DNA of 64,000 nucleotides. Source: Portunus trituberculatus. Lineage: Eukaryota; Arthropoda; Malacostraca; Decapoda; Portunidae. The notes under the pieces were generated by a model. It saw only the letters and a program-made list of their open reading frames with translations. It did no database searches and was not told the DNA's origin. Shown here piece after piece: positions 49,542-63,742 of this stretch; within the stretch, counting starts at the first letter, position 1, and every line of letters starts with the position of its first letter. The translations under genes and the position numbers were made by a program. The stretch lies in NCBI RefSeq assembly GCF_017591435.1, contig NC_059281.1:10475902-10539901 (forward strand). Reading direction: 5' to 3'.

Positions 49542-51344
49542 TGAAATGCGGCGAAAAGTCAACGGTATTCCTTTAATTTAACTCTTTACTACAAAAAAGG
49601 TAAATATACACTTTTCCTTCACCACCATGATGCAGGACGGAGAAGTGATGGGGAGGCACGTGTTTCGATCTTATCCTCTTCGTCCCACGCGTTGTTTTTG
49701 AGACAGTGGATAAAGCAAGACCTAATTGGTATTGTATCCGTTTATTTCATGCATTCTCAGCGTTAGTCCCAGGAAGAATGGCAAACTGGGCTGTTGAGGC
49801 ACCACAGTCATGAGTGATGCTTCTATTTTCGTCCTGACAGAAGATCCTCAGCTTATACCCAAGAAAATCCTCTGTGATCACACATCATTCATTCTGCTAA
49901 TGCGTTCCGCTATCCAATAGAACGAACATATCCTTGCTGGCGTGTACAAAGGACATTCAAATCTACCAGGAAAACCGCCACACTGACAACATCCCTAAGC
50001 TTAACGGCGGGGAAACGTCAAGCTGTCTATTTTCCAACCTAGTGTTTTGCCGCCCTTTCAGCTCCCGCGTGGAGGATTTCCTGGCTAAACTCTGAATAAA
50101 GCAACCTAACCCTTACCTCTGTTTCCCTTCCCCATCGATCAACACCAGTGATATTTCCCTCACACTCTTCACAATGGGAGTACAAAGAGCCAGCTGACCT
50201 CATAAGGATATCACAAACGCCAGAGTGCTCTCCCTTAGTCGCCTCCCTTTGTCATTTCCATTTGGTAATTCGTAAATGTGTTTAGAGTCAAAGGGAATTC
50301 AGAAGTAATTAGATAACTCTCTGTTCAATATCCTCTTTGTGTTGCATGTGTGTGTGTGTTTGGGTGGGTGGGTGTGAATGTCTCAATAGCTTCATGGAAT
50401 GGACTTGGTATTGTGTTCGAAGATTTTTCTGCAGGATTTACCACCTTTTTGTATCTCCTAACCCTTCTCGTAATTTCCTTCTCTTTGTTTTCCTTTCCTC
50501 AGTTCTACTTCTCCCTTGAATACTCGTCCATCATTACTGTCTTGCTGTGTTTCCCTTTGGCTGTAACTCCGAGCCTTCTGACCTTCAATCTCTGACGCTA
50601 CTCCTCCAACTTCATAAATGTTTTGGAGCAAATTCAAGGTACAATTCAGAAGGGGTTCTAGCAATACAAGGAGGTACACAACAGCTGATTTTTTGGGAAC
50701 TATTACTTTCTCAATAACAAAGGACTCAGATTCGTATTCGTATTTATACAGATTTTCTTTATACAACTTGAAAGACAATGCAGGTGATTAGCCGAGGATT
50801 ACCGGGTGATATTTTTTTCTTTTTAAACTATCAATAGAAACATTAAAACGTTCTTGAATACCTTAGTACCAAAAATTAAAGGCTGTTGAATAGTAGTTGG
50901 AATATGACGCTGGGGTGGCTGAGTGAACGAACCTCAGTGTACGGCGAAAGGTCTCGGTGAATTATGCTGCACTTCTGGCCGTGCCTCATTATGGGTAAGA
51001 AAATAAATATTGTGTTCAGGGCAGGATAATGAGGGTGGCAGCGTTCTCCTCACCCAGGAAGAGAATGAAACCATGACACGATCTTCTGCCGTAAAATAAT
51101 ATATCACTTCAAGGTAACCTGATCCATGTTCTCAGGAATCACTCGGCTTTTCCATATGGTTTGAGGTAATTAAGTTGATTTCTTATACTGGATGAAAATC
51201 GATGCGCGAAATATGTTTGTCACACTTCATTGCATCCACTGATCGAGGCTTGCTGGGAGGCGCGCTAGGCAATGATGGCGGCGTGTTACCGAGTCTCATT
51301 TACTGGTCACGTGTGCCATACAGAACCGATTAATCCTATCACTA
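49538..51344. other. Unique DNA, no recognised gene
   Basis: Balanced composition, no exon recognised. A tRNA A-box-like word (gtggctgagtgaacg) lies near 50915 without a B box. Confidence 0.5.
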
Positions 51345-51531
51345 CTATATTTTTTACCACGAATTTTTAGTATGATTAAACAATATTATTTAAATCAGGA
51401 AGAGTCTATAGAAGTCAGAAAATTAAATGCCAGAGTCTTCACTGTTTTAATTAATCCCTACTTACTGTATAAAACTACCAAATAGTAAGCAAAGTAAATA
51501 TGAAGACGCGTCATCCTACTGAAGGGGTTAA
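51345..51531 (+). repeat. Interspersed repeat R2, diverged copy
   Basis: It shares with 22555-22700 the order of blocks gattaaac..att, tcaggaagagtctatagaag, tcagaaaattaa, accaaatagtaagcaaag and a final gaaggggttaa. It is non-coding. Confidence 0.7.
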
Positions 51532-52062
51532 GGTCGGTTCCAGGGCTACTCGTGGATCCTTATGACTGACATATGAGTGTTTCGGTGCACAAATCAAGTT
51601 ATCAGCCTATTTATTTTATTCATTATTTTCATTTCAGTTCAAACCGATACGATCTTTCACTTCTATCAAACTTACTTATTCCATCTACACACTACTAAGA
51701 TGTGACACAATGGATAGTCACATGAGGGAATACCACTAAACTCAGAACTGCCACACCACTACGCCACTACCACCACCATCCCCACCACCAAACCTCCATT
51801 CCCTCAAACACGTGGCAGTGAATTCGAGGCACCATCTGCCCTCACTGAACCCACTAGCAGTTTCTAATCAAGGTCAAATTGAGTGCAAGGTGATTCAAAA
51901 CAGACACCAATCACGCTCCCCCTCATTCTCCATCGATAGGCTAAGTTCCCTCCTATGTTGGACAATGTAATCGATATCCATGCAAATTCTCCTAGATTGG
52001 TTCTGTCCCGTGTAGATTTCATTATGATTTGAACTGAATTTTGTCCACAATATTATATATAG

Positions 52063-52146
52063 ACCTAACCTAATCAAACCTAACTTTAACCAAGCCTAAC
52101 CTAACCTAACCTAACTTAACATGACTTTATTGAAGCAAACCTAACA
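52063..52146. repeat. (CCTAA)n telomere-like array, degenerate
   Basis: CCTAA and CTTAA/CATAA variants run over about 84 bp. It shares the variant string aaccaagcctaacct with the 46722-46800 array. Confidence 0.75.
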
Positions 52147-53066
52147 TAAATCAGATAAACATAACACATAAAGAAAAAAAAATGTTAAAGGAGAAGAAAA
52201 CAGATGTAGAAGTAATTTTTATAACCATACTTTGATTGTCCACCATTTCATTCATCTCAGAGCCTGTCATTTTCCTGAGCAGCAACAACAACAGCAGCAG
52301 CGAAAGCAACAGCCCTTGAGCCCCGCTAGTCTGTGTTAATCAGCAATGGGTTCGCTTTCATCTTCAAACTAAGACTCGTTGGTTCTTTGTTTCCTTCATC
52401 AGCTCACTCAAATTACAACGTTCTTTGTTTTATCGTTTGTCTGACAAGTTTGCGTTTAATTTTCCTCAATGTTCTTTTCAATTTATCTACTGAGAATATT
52501 TTTGGTTGTATTATCACCATTTTGACTTATCCATCCCTTTAATACAGGCTTTTGAATACATTTATAGCACATACAAACGTAAACAAGCATCTGATTCGCT
52601 CAATATAATCTCTTGCGAACGCCCAGACAATTTTAACATCGCTCTGAATGCAAACGAAGGACAACTAAGCCGGTAAAAGGATTAGACTCAATTGCTCATT
52701 AAACTTTGCCTTGCTGGCCGACTCATCAAGGAGGTGGTAACAATGTCAGCTCTTGTCGCGGTGAACTTTCCCTCTCCACGCCGATTTTTTCTTGTCACGA
52801 GGCCCAACAAGTATCTGAATGGCTTTTGAGGCAACACAGCGCGATAGGGGAAGAGAACAGGGATGGAGTGGTAATGGGGATAGGAAAGAAGGATTTATAG
52901 TCACGTTAATTCAGTTTCTTGCACTGTAAACACACGAGGCACTATCACAAGAGGAAGAAAAAAAGAGTTAACACGAGCGACAGAGGGTGAGAATTTCCCA
53001 CACTTCCAGAACGGCAATCATGAACGGGAAAAGAAAACGGGAAACTAGATGAGGCAAAGGAAAAAT

Positions 53067-53069
<3 letters not shown>

Positions 53070-53121
<52 letters not shown>
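53070..53121. repeat. (CT)26 microsatellite
   Basis: Perfect 52-bp array. Confidence 0.96.
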
Positions 53122-53351
53122 ATTTAACGCGAGATCACTTCCCACACCGGCTATCTATCGATCAGACACGCATTTTTGGATAAGTGTTTTTTTTTTTTCA
53201 GCTTGCTTGCTTCCCTGCCTTTTTTCATTGGCGGTAATCCCATGAAGTCATCAACTCTGAAATTAGGTAGGTGGGTATTTTTGTGTTAATCTTTTTACTT
53301 TGATGCCGATGGTGCATTAATGGGGTTATAACTTCAGGCTCATCGAGGGAC

Positions 53352-53482
53352 TGGAGGAGGAGGAGAAGGAGGAGGAGGAGGAGGAGGAGAAGAAGGACGA
53401 GGAGAGGAAGGAGAACAAGAAGAACAAAAGGAAACCACACAATAACGACTCCTAATAAAATGAAAACCATGAAAAAAACGAT

Positions 53483-53543
<61 letters not shown>

Positions 53544-53654
53544 ATGAAAAATAGAAGTGAGGAATGAGAGAGCGGGAAATTCCATGAACGGTGGTCACTC
53601 GGCCTGTCTGTATGGATTAAGTCTGGCGATTTGAACTGATTGCTTTTCTCACAA

Positions 53655-53714
<60 letters not shown>
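53352..53714. repeat. (GGA)n, (AG)27 and (CT)28 cluster
   Basis: GGA-rich 53352-53410, AG 53486-53540 and CT 53658-53714; the last two form an inverted pair. A (TATC)n run follows to 53735. Confidence 0.95.
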
Positions 53715-53717
<3 letters not shown>

Positions 53718-54380
53718 TTATCTATCTATCTGTCTATCTTTCTCCTAGCAGCAGCAATAAAAGCTCAGCGGTTCATTGCAGCTAGTCAAGAGCCTTCATA
53801 CACACGTCAAAGGTGCCAACATACTATAAATACACAGCCAGGCCACGTGTCAGCCAGCACAGCAGCTTCCCTTCCTGCACTGCTCCTCATTTAGCCACTT
53901 AACAAACACTGATTAACCTCCATTAAGGCCAGGCTATATATGTACCTTAAGTCTGCAGGGCCACAGTACCGCTTCTCTTGTATCGGGTTTGCTCTTTGTG
54001 TTTTCCCCTCTGCTTATATTTTATTCAGCCCACAACCTCGCACTTATCACCTTTAAATCAATAAACATTTCCTTTCCTCTTTCTTATCCCCACTGGATTT
54101 GAAGTAGAAAAATCAAAACGCCCTCGAAAACCCGGGGAAAACAGGCCAAAGAACCGTGCACAATATTTCTAACTCAAGAATATGAAACGCCTTAAAAAAT
54201 ATATTACTGCAGTCACGAATGCAATGCGCTACGCTTCACTGCACCGATGAGTGACGAGGCGAGAAACAGAGTATAAGAGAGGCAGACCCGTTGATCATTA
54301 CCGGGGGTGGAGGAGAGACTAAGGGAGAGAATAGACGAGTAGGGTGGATCATTAGGGTGCGATCAATTCTAGTTACTTAC

Positions 54381-54417
54381 CATCTGTTCGGGGCGTCCTG
54401 GAGTCTCTGGGTGGCGT
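54381..54417 (-). CDS. Weak candidate 37-bp exon
   Basis: A segment lies between acceptor ctcacttattcaag and consensus donor gtaagt. In the frame that ends in phase 0, as exon A would need, it reads RHPETPGRPEQM. That has a faint resemblance to the kinase-end motif RPDADQM of SCYL2, but the spacing does not match, and about 40 residues would still be missing before exon A. It could be chance. Confidence 0.2.
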
Positions 54418-54506
54418 CTTGAATAAGTGAGGAGACAGTGAACTTCCTTATCGATCCCAGTCCTTCCCTTTAAATTATCCCGGTTTGGCTTGTCTTCCTT
54501 ACTGAC

Positions 54507-54507
<1 letters not shown>

Positions 54508-54558
<51 letters not shown>

Positions 54559-54860
54559 AGGTTCTCAGGGTATAGAACGAGGACAAGTAGTAAAAAAAAT
54601 GTCAAGATAAAGAAGGACGATGATGAAGAAGAAAATAATAATGGAGATAAGGAGGAGAATGAAGAGGAGAAAGGAGGAAAAGAAGGAAGAAAAACAGGAG
54701 GAGCAACAACAGCAATACCAACAATGAACAGAGGAAAAGAAGAAAAAAAAGCAGGAGGAGGAGGAGGAGGAGGAGGAGGAGGAGGAGGAGGAGGAGGAGG
54801 AGGAGGAGAAAGAGAAGGAGAAGAAGGAGGAGGAGGAGGAGGAGGAGGAGGAGGAGGAAG
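54508..54860. repeat. (GT)24 and long (GGA)n arrays
   Basis: GT 54508-54557 and GGA 54750-54860 with a few interruptions; purine-rich DNA between. Confidence 0.96.
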
Positions 54861-56144
54861 GAGGAAGAGTAGGAGGCCCGTAGTCAGGGTATAATTACAA
54901 TCTCAATCAATATCCTCGCACAAGCTCGCCACGCCCTCCTCTCCCTCCTTCTGCGTTTCGTCCACCACGCACACCTAATTTTGGGGCAGAAAGATAAGGA
55001 AAAAGAGAGGAAAAAAAATGAGAAGACTATCACTTTGTTTCCCTGCGTCAAGAGAAGCTCGGATCGCAGGAAAGCACCTTGTCAACTCCAGCCGTCCACA
55101 GAGTAAAAATGTGACGCAAAAACGTGACGAAACAATAACAGTGAGAGGGATTTTTTTTTTTTTCGTGTGTGTGTGTGCGGTTCGTTTCTTTTTACGTGTG
55201 AGTATTGAGAGAAATCGAATTTTCTTTTGTTCTTTTATGGCTTTTTGTTGTTGTCGTCGTCGTCGTTGTTGTTGATGTTGTTGCAGTTGTAAATGTATTC
55301 TTCTTTTTTTTCTTTTTATAAACGGGGAATTTCTCTTATACAAAACTGAAAAAAAAAATGTACAGATTCATTACTTTACTACAGATTCATTATTTTTATT
55401 TTACACACTAACCACTGGCATCACGATCTACATTACTAGAGGCCCACAATTATGATGGTGGTAGTTAAGGTCATGGTACCGACTATGGTAGTGATGGTGG
55501 CGGTGATGGCAATTATGACGGTGGTAGCGGTAATGACTAGTGTTGTTGTTGTTGTCGTTTTTGGTGATGGTGGTGGTGGTGGTGACGGTTATGCTGGTTA
55601 TGACGGTAGCGCTAGCGATGACAAGCTCTGAGATGCACAATAATCTGGGAAAGCTGGTTATTAGAGAGGGCTAGTGTGTTTTGACAGGCTCGCCAAGATT
55701 CCTTACTCTAATCACTGAGGAAGATGATTTGCGGTCCGCGCCTCCCTGTGCATGAACGGCGAGGAGGGGCGAGGGAAGAGATGAAGAGAAAGGCTTGAGG
55801 ATAATGGTGGTGTTTTACTTAACCAAACAACAACCAAACAAGATCTGCCAAAATAAAGGGTTCTCTCACAAAACAATTAAATTTCTTGTCACTTAGAGAT
55901 AGAAAAGAATTAAGATTTATTTTCTTTCTCTTCCATGTTTCTCCGTTTTCTTTTTCTTTCCACAAACTTAACTTTTTCCTTCGTCTCTACATTAATTCCC
56001 TTTGGCCTCAATCTCTCTATCCTCTTTTCCTACTCTCCTTTTCCCCTTGTCTCTACATTTCATTCACTACATTTTCCATGAATCTCCAGGCTCCACTCTC
56101 ATTAATTATCTTCCCCTCTACCTGTGCATACCCTTTTCTCACAC
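54861..56144. other. Unique DNA with small GTC/GTT and GGT runs
   Basis: No gene recognised. TTG/GTC repeats lie at 55248-55290 and GGT/GAT-rich DNA at 55450-55620. Confidence 0.55.
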
Positions 56145-56145
56145 A

Positions 56146-56204
<59 letters not shown>

Positions 56205-56261
56205 TCTCTTTATTTCGATAATCATCACACTCCCTTCTTTTGCTCTCATTTTGTGTTGCGG

Positions 56262-56340
<79 letters not shown>

Positions 56341-56415
56341 AACCTGTCCTCCACGCCCACACGTTAACACATACATCACTGAGGCCATCTCGTACGTACA
56401 TTATAGGTGTCCCAG

Positions 56416-56449
<34 letters not shown>
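56145..56449. repeat. (AC)29, (AG)38 and (GT)16 cluster
   Basis: AC 56145-56202, AG 56263-56338 and GT 56418-56449; the outer two are complementary. Confidence 0.97.
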
Positions 56450-56832
56450 TGAACAAGAGCTAGAGAACAAATGTCTGCTCTGCCACTCTCATCTCACGGG
56501 AAATACAAATGTGTCAAGTTTTTCTCTTTTTTTTTTCCTTTTTTTTTTTTGACGAGTTACGAGAAACACATTGACTGATCCACCTTCGCCTCTGAGGAAG
56601 GTATTTTCAAAACAATTCAGTACTTTAACTCGGTCACTTTCAACAGGGGCTAGTGGGAGTTGCAGCGCGTTTCGAAGGAGTTTTCTTGATTCCTGTGAGG
56701 TTTAAGTAAGGCTTCTGCAGCATCACTGAGAGGAAAAAAAAATGCCCATTTAAACACACCTAATACTCGTTTCTGGCTTTAAAAATCCAAACGATACAAA
56801 CGAGCTTCTGTCCTTACCCAGCACTGGCTTAC

Positions 56833-56837
<5 letters not shown>

Positions 56838-56901
<64 letters not shown>
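56838..56901. repeat. (AC)32 microsatellite
   Basis: Perfect 64-bp array. Confidence 0.97.
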
Positions 56902-56904
<3 letters not shown>

Positions 56905-57389
56905 CTTGCCATTTGTTCCTGAGCTGGAATGTTAAAAGTTACCCCCGTGGACTTCCAAGTGGCAGCAGACTGCAGTTTTCCCTGACATAACATCTTAATT
57001 AAACGCACGCTGTAATGGACGAGGCGGAGGCGAACGACGGGTTATTGGTGTTAGGTTATGTAATAGACGTTTTGCGGAGCTCCGACTCGCCGCCACATTT
57101 GTCTCCATGAACTTACACTGTGACCTTACATTCTCCAGTCTATGTCTGAGTCTTTCCTGTCTATAAAGAGTTTAGAGATACAAAAAAACGAGACACCTCT
57201 ATTGCGCTCACTTAAATAACAGCGACAAACGACACGATCTCCGCTTCTATCGTCACGCAAAGTTCTTACGATATACAATTCACAAATGAAAAGGACAAGA
57301 AAACATAAAAAAGTGTGTATATAGAAGAAGGAAAACGAAGTGCCTTTCTTATTGAAATTTACTTAGGCCTCTCCAATCTTTTTACTCGT
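56902..57389. other. Unique, partly CpG-rich DNA
   Basis: 57010-57110 is CpG-rich and contains a 34-codon frame starting MDEAEANDGLLVLG at 57015; no support for expression. Confidence 0.35.
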
Positions 57390-57720
57390 TTTTAATGGAA
57401 GGGGATGAAGGAAGAAGAGGAGGAAAGAAAGGAGATAGAAATATGAAAAAAGTATATAAAGATAAGGAGGAAAATGACAAGAGAAAGTAGGTAAAAGACG
57501 AGGAAAAGCAGGAGGAACCCGAGAAGGAAAAACGAGCAGCATAATGAAGATAAAGAAGAAAAAAAAAGATAAGCGACGAGGAAAACGAGAAGTGTGATAA
57601 CGAAAACGAAAAGTAAAAGAAACAAAACAATGATAAAATAAAAAAGATAGATAAAAACAAAGTGAAAGAGCAAAATGACAAGAAAGAAGACAAGGAAACA
57701 AGAAAGAGAAAGGAGAAAGC
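57390..57720. other. Purine-rich strand tract, no gene
   Basis: About 330 bp of irregular A/G-rich DNA, similar in character to 44160-44640. Confidence 0.75.
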
Positions 57721-58179
57721 ATCTACCATTAACTTGTAACCACTATCACCACTACCACCACAACCAGCACCACTACCCCCACCAGCACAGCCTCCAAGGT
57801 AGTGCCACTCGCCCACCACCATTCCTCTCTCTCTCAGGGACGCCGCTGCCGCTATTAGAGAGTTATAAATGACTCCCTAACGGTGCCCTTAACTGGTGGC
57901 CGTCCAGCGCTGAGACCAGACACCCCTCTCAGCTGTCACTCCTCTTGCGGCAAATGTGTTCCAAGGGCCAAGGTTAGTAAGATACACATCTTTCTTACTT
58001 CGCTACTTACTTGACTTACTTGCTTACTTTGTGTGTTCTCAGTCTGTCTTTTTTTTCTTCAGGCCTCAATTTTTTTTCCTTAATCATTTCCAGTATCGAA
58101 TTATTGAGTTTATATTGGCCAGTCATCCATATTTATTTGCGTTCATGCTTCTTTTTAAAATTTTAACAACGTTTGGGTT

Positions 58180-58660
58180 TAATCTTACTTGATTTTCTTC
58201 TTTCCTTGACAAAATTACTTCTTTTTTTCATCTCTCAAACTTTTTTCTTCAGATTTCTATTTCCTTTGCCTCTTGAACTTTCGTAAATATATTTCTTCTT
58301 CTCCAGATGGCCTGTTTTTCTCTTTTTTTTCTCTCGAGTTGTTTCCTTGAAACTTTTCCCATTAGTTCAGTGTGGATTGTCCGGCTTTTCTTAATGGTAC
58401 GAGGATTTGCCTTCCTTCTGCATGCCCCCCTCTTTCCCTTCCCCCATCTCTCTCTCCCTTTACTTTCATCTCTCCTTTCCCTCTGCTTTCCTCTCCTCTC
58501 CTTACCACCTCTAAATTGCTTTCCTTCGCATTTTCCCTCCATCCCTTCTCACGTTTGACCTCATTCCTTACTTTTAACAGGCCTCTCCTCACTCCATGCC
58601 TGCACTCCTCTCCTTCCTTTGCTCTCACGTTCATCTTTCATCCTCGCTTCCATTACGCCT
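58180..58660. other. Pyrimidine-rich strand tract, no gene
   Basis: About 480 bp rich in TTCC/CTCT words. Open frames on both strands are composition effects. Confidence 0.75.
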
Positions 58661-58736
58661 TTTTCGTCCCTCAAGTCTGGCTATTCCCCGTCTTGAGTTC
58701 CCGTAGAAGTCGGTTAACGTGTCAAAACGTGGAGGG

Positions 58737-58737
<1 letters not shown>

Positions 58738-58817
<80 letters not shown>
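58738..58817. repeat. (GT)40 microsatellite
   Basis: Perfect 80-bp array. Confidence 0.97.
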
Positions 58818-58818
<1 letters not shown>

Positions 58819-59105
58819 TTTTAGTTCCTCTTTTTAACACTAGTGAATGAGGATGAGTTTTTCTTTCCTTTTTTTTTTTTTTCGTTTTCATCTTTACAAA
58901 AGGAGAGGATATTTTTAGCTCCTCTTTCTTACTGGTGGTGAATGAAGGCCGGGGTTAAGAGAACATACAGGAAAAGTTCAGTCCCGCCTCCCACAAAGCG
59001 TCCACTCGCAGAAAAAAGGGAAACAAGTATGGTAAAGTGTAGTAGAGAATATAAGCAATGTTGAAGGTTGAAGGAGTGTTTAGAGTCGTAAGTTCGGAAT
59101 AGGCA

Positions 59106-59108
<3 letters not shown>

Positions 59109-59163
<55 letters not shown>

Positions 59164-59281
59164 ATAATTTGATGGTTACGAAAATGTTATTTCAACTTGA
59201 ACAAAGTAGGGTATGCATATGTAAGATCTCCTCCTCCTCCTCCTCCTCCTCCTCCTCCTCCTCCTCCTCCTCCTCCTCCTG
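59109..59281. repeat. (AG)26 and (CCT)17 arrays
   Basis: AG 59109-59161 and CCT 59229-59281. More CCT-rich DNA lies at 59371-59470. Confidence 0.96.
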
Positions 59282-59475
59282 CTCTGCCATATAATAATGC
59301 TGTTGGTGCACAAAGAGGAATGATTCAATTAGTCAATCAATCAACTTCCTCATTTTCATCCTTCTATTTCTCCTCCTCCTTAGCCTTCTTCTCTGCCTCC
59401 TCTACCTCCTCCAACTCCTCCTCATCCTCCTCTACCTCCTCTACCTCCTCCTCCTCCTCCTCCTCCTCCTTTTAC

Positions 59476-59552
59476 CTCCAGGATAAGCCAATTAAAGGGA
59501 AGGGATGTAACGGCAGCGTCGGCAGAATCTTTCCTCCCATTCTGCCACTCAG
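59476..59552 (-). CDS. Weak candidate 77-bp exon
   Basis: A segment lies between acceptor ttattcctttcag and donor gag/gtaaaa. After two carry-over bases it reads EWQNGRKDSADAAVTS and then LPFNWLILE, ending in phase 0. It is non-repetitive DNA just beside (CCT)n. No family is recognised and no neighbour exon supports it. Confidence 0.18.
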
Positions 59553-60114
59553 CTGAAAGGAATAACCGAGACAAAGACTCGCATGAAAAAAAAAAAAAAA
59601 ACTCGAACAAATCCACAAAATCCACAAATTCCTTAGACTCCTTTACAAAAAATAACAAAAAGAAGGCTAAACTCTGAGCTGGTTTTCTTTGTTCCATTCT
59701 TTTTCCTCCATGTGAAATCCTTGCTATGATTTAAAAGGCAGAAAATAAAGAGATAAAAAGAAAAACATCTCTGATAACTGTGTGCATATCGATACCGTGC
59801 ACTTTCACAACTCATCCTCTCTTTGGCTTGTATTTCCCCACATAAGGAACACAAACTGAGACACAATACTAATGAAAATACAAACAAACCCGGATCACGA
59901 ACAAAATCCAGAATAAAATGTAGGCCAGACACTAAACACAACGCTGTACAGTTGCAATGAAAGCCAAACGACGCTTCAAATTCTTTACTAGTCCGTCAAA
60001 AGGCATGATGTTTTATTCGCCGCCTGCACGTAATAGCTTGGCACGTGCCCTAATGTTCCTTGTTTATTCCGTATTACATCGAGGACACAGAAATGAGGAC
60101 TATGTGAAGGGAAA

Positions 60115-60326
<212 letters not shown>

Positions 60327-60504
60327 ATCATTACCAAAGCAGGAGGTAAAGAAATCGTAAAGGTAAGAAAGTCACAAAATATTTCACACTCTTGATTTTC
60401 ACACCGACAATTAAAATCCAGCGTGCCATTAATTCCAGAGTAAAACTTGAAATATAAAACGTAGAATCTTCAACAAAATGAGGGCGACTTAGGATGAGAA
60501 AGTG

Positions 60505-60562
60505 ACAGGTGACGGGATGACGGGATGACAGGATGACAGGGTGACGGGGTGAGAGGATGAAA
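60505..60562. repeat. Short GGATGACRG minisatellite
   Basis: Units of 9-10 bp (gacgggat, gacaggat, gacagggt) repeat about six times; weaker echoes continue to 60640. Confidence 0.75.
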
Positions 60563-61736
60563 CGGGTGATTTTTAATGGAATGGATGAAGTGATAAGAGA
60601 GGTAATGGTATGACAGGGTGAAAGGATGAAGGATTTGAAAGTGAATGGGTAATGGGACTGAAATGCTGGTGTTTCAAATGGATGAGGAGGCCAGGAAGGG
60701 ATGTGAATGAATGACTGAAGAAGTGCAGGAATAAATGGGAATGAACGGACGATAGAGTGAAGAGCAAGATAAACCACTCTTCGTTTTATTTTTACCTTCA
60801 TACGTGTGAGAGCAAGGATAAACACACACCTACACCATCACCTCCCCCCAACACCCACACACACCTCCCCTTATTTTTAATCTCTCAGTAAATCAACAAT
60901 AAAGCATTAAAGAAGACTCTCAATTAACAATACACGTAGCCATTACAAAAAGACACTCCACCTGCAACAGAAATAAGCACTTCAATCACAGCAACACGAC
61001 ACCTGCAAATTATTACAAATACCTGTGATAACGAGAACACTACACCCTTTTTATTCATCTACAAGTACCTGGACTCGATGAAAATACCAAACGTGATTGC
61101 ACTTCAGTATTTAAATATCTCTTTTTTCACCATCTCTTTATTGGTTAATGTGCAATGAGAGGTTACTGCAGGAATGAAGGAATGACAGGAATATGCATGG
61201 TAAGTTAGACATGAATGAAGGAAAGAGAGTGTTGGAGTGTGAATGGACTGAATGAGAAAGGCATATCATATGATTACCAAGAGAAAAAGGAAGAAGGAAT
61301 GAAAGGAGAGAGTTTGCCTTGAGAATACGAGAGAACATGACAGTGAAAGAGTGCGTGATGAAAGGAAGGCGCTGAGTGAACAAGAAAATGATGGAATGAG
61401 GGAGAGAAAAATATTAAAAGAACGAAACACATTTGAAAAGGCGAGAAAATGAGTGATGTAGCAAAATATATGTCAGAGAAATATATTTGACGTAGGAACA
61501 TGAATTAAAATATTAGAGTAGGAGGTTTGAGAAAATCTGGCTTGAAAAATGTGAAAGTGGGAGAAAGAGTGAATGGTTAATGGAATGTGCATGGCGTAAG
61601 AATGAGAAAAAATAAGTATATGAGTTTTGGGAGAGTGTGGTGTGAAGATGACAAAAGAATAAGGGAGAGTGAATGTCAAAGAGAAAGTTGGTACAAGAAT
61701 GTGAGAGAAGGAGAGAGAGTGAGGTGGCTACGGTGT
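60563..61736. other. GGAATGA-rich and unique DNA, no gene
   Basis: 60560-60780 and 61140-61736 are G/A/T-rich with irregular GAATGA-like words; 60800-61130 is unique. Minus-strand frames are His/Ser/Phe-rich shadows. Confidence 0.6.
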
Positions 61737-61895
<159 letters not shown>

Positions 61896-62615
61896 GGAGG
61901 TTGACGAGCACCAAGGGGTTTCTGGCAAGGTAAGAAGTGTGTGTGTGCTTGCTTGCTTTTCTCCTTTCCTTTTCTCTCCTTTCTTTTCCTTCCTTCCTTC
62001 CTTCCTTTTTCTCAAGCTTTACCTCGTGTTTCCTTTTCTTCTCTTTCGTCTTGTTTTCTTTATCTTTTAAGTTTGAAATTGCTTTCTATTCCTTCTTTTT
62101 CTCTTTTACTTTTCCTCTATTCTTCTTCCCTCTTCCTTCCTTTCTTAATTTCTACATGGCGTGCCTTTCATTTTTATCGTTTCCACTTCCTTATTTTCCA
62201 ACACTCTTCCTTGCAAGCACATTTTATTGCTCACATACCTTGACTCACGACCGCAGTTAGAATATAAATTGCTTTCATGGTACGGAGGTGGTATACTGTC
62301 CTCCTCCTCCTCCTCCTCCTCCTCCTCCACTTTTTCCCCCACCTTCCTCTTCCTCCTTTCCTCCTTCTCCATAATCAAAGGTAAAGGAAGAGAGAGAGAG
62401 AGAGAGAGAGAGGTGGGTCTTCTCTAAACCACTGCATTACCCCGTTCTCCATTTTCTTTCTGCTTGTTGCCTGCTCTCATATATTTTTCACACTGCATAC
62501 TAAATTTCAATAACCATCGATTTGAGTGCGGAATGTTTTGACGAGATTGGCAAATTTCGTTGATTTTGTCCTTTTATTTTCTATTATTGTTTCTCGAAAT
62601 TCAATTCTACCCACG

Positions 62616-62653
<38 letters not shown>

Positions 62654-62877
62654 TCTCTCGAGGTATAAAAGAAGTGACATGCAGACAATAAGAGAGAAAA
62701 GAAAAAGAGCTAGGAGAGATAGGAGGCAAGAGTTGAAAAAAAAGAGAGAGGAGACAGCAAAGACAAGAGGAAGAAGAGAAAGAGGAAGAGGAGAAAGAGG
62801 AAGCCCTGCACAGGAGAATAACAAGATACTGAGGAGAAAACAATAAAAAGCTCAGGAACAAGCGAAGCGAATGAGAG

Positions 62878-63121
<244 letters not shown>

Positions 63122-63164
63122 CACATTACGCTCATCTGCCTCACCATTCAGGAGGGAAAGGAGG

Positions 63165-63220
63165 AGGAGGAAGGAAGGAAGGAAGGAAGGAAGGGAAGGA
63201 AGGAAGGAAGGAAGGAAAGG
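63165..63220. repeat. (GGAA)13 tetranucleotide array
   Basis: GGAA/GAAG units with one GG insertion near 63194. Confidence 0.95.
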
Positions 63221-63327
63221 CAAATGGAGAGATGAATGGATGGAGTGAGAAAGGGAGGGATGGAGGGAGGGAAAAGAAAGGAGGTCAGGTCAGGGATGAA
63301 TGAATGAAGGTGGGAGAGAAAAGATTG

Positions 63328-63330
<3 letters not shown>

Positions 63331-63402
<72 letters not shown>

Positions 63403-63447
63403 TACAGGTATATGAAAAGGACTTAGGTGAAATGAAGGCGTGGATTA

Positions 63448-63504
<57 letters not shown>

Positions 63505-63568
63505 CATCTCTTTACTTTCCCTTCGTCCCCACCTTTTCAATAATTCAGTGGGTCTTCCTTTTCTATTT

Positions 63569-63634
<66 letters not shown>

Positions 63635-63699
63635 TACTTTCCAAAATTTCTTTCTTGACCAAAAACATGAGATTAAAAAGTTAGCGAGCAAATGTATAT

Positions 63700-63739
<40 letters not shown>
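63331..63739. repeat. Alternating (AG)n and (CT)n arrays
   Basis: AG 63331-63401, CT 63450-63500, CT 63570-63631 and AG 63700-63739: two inverted pairs inside 410 bp. Confidence 0.97.

Positions 63740-63742
<3 letters not shown>

Noticed and set aside
50890..51000. tRNA gene or SINE head
   Set aside because: Only an A-box-like word is present; no B box or cloverleaf could be drawn.
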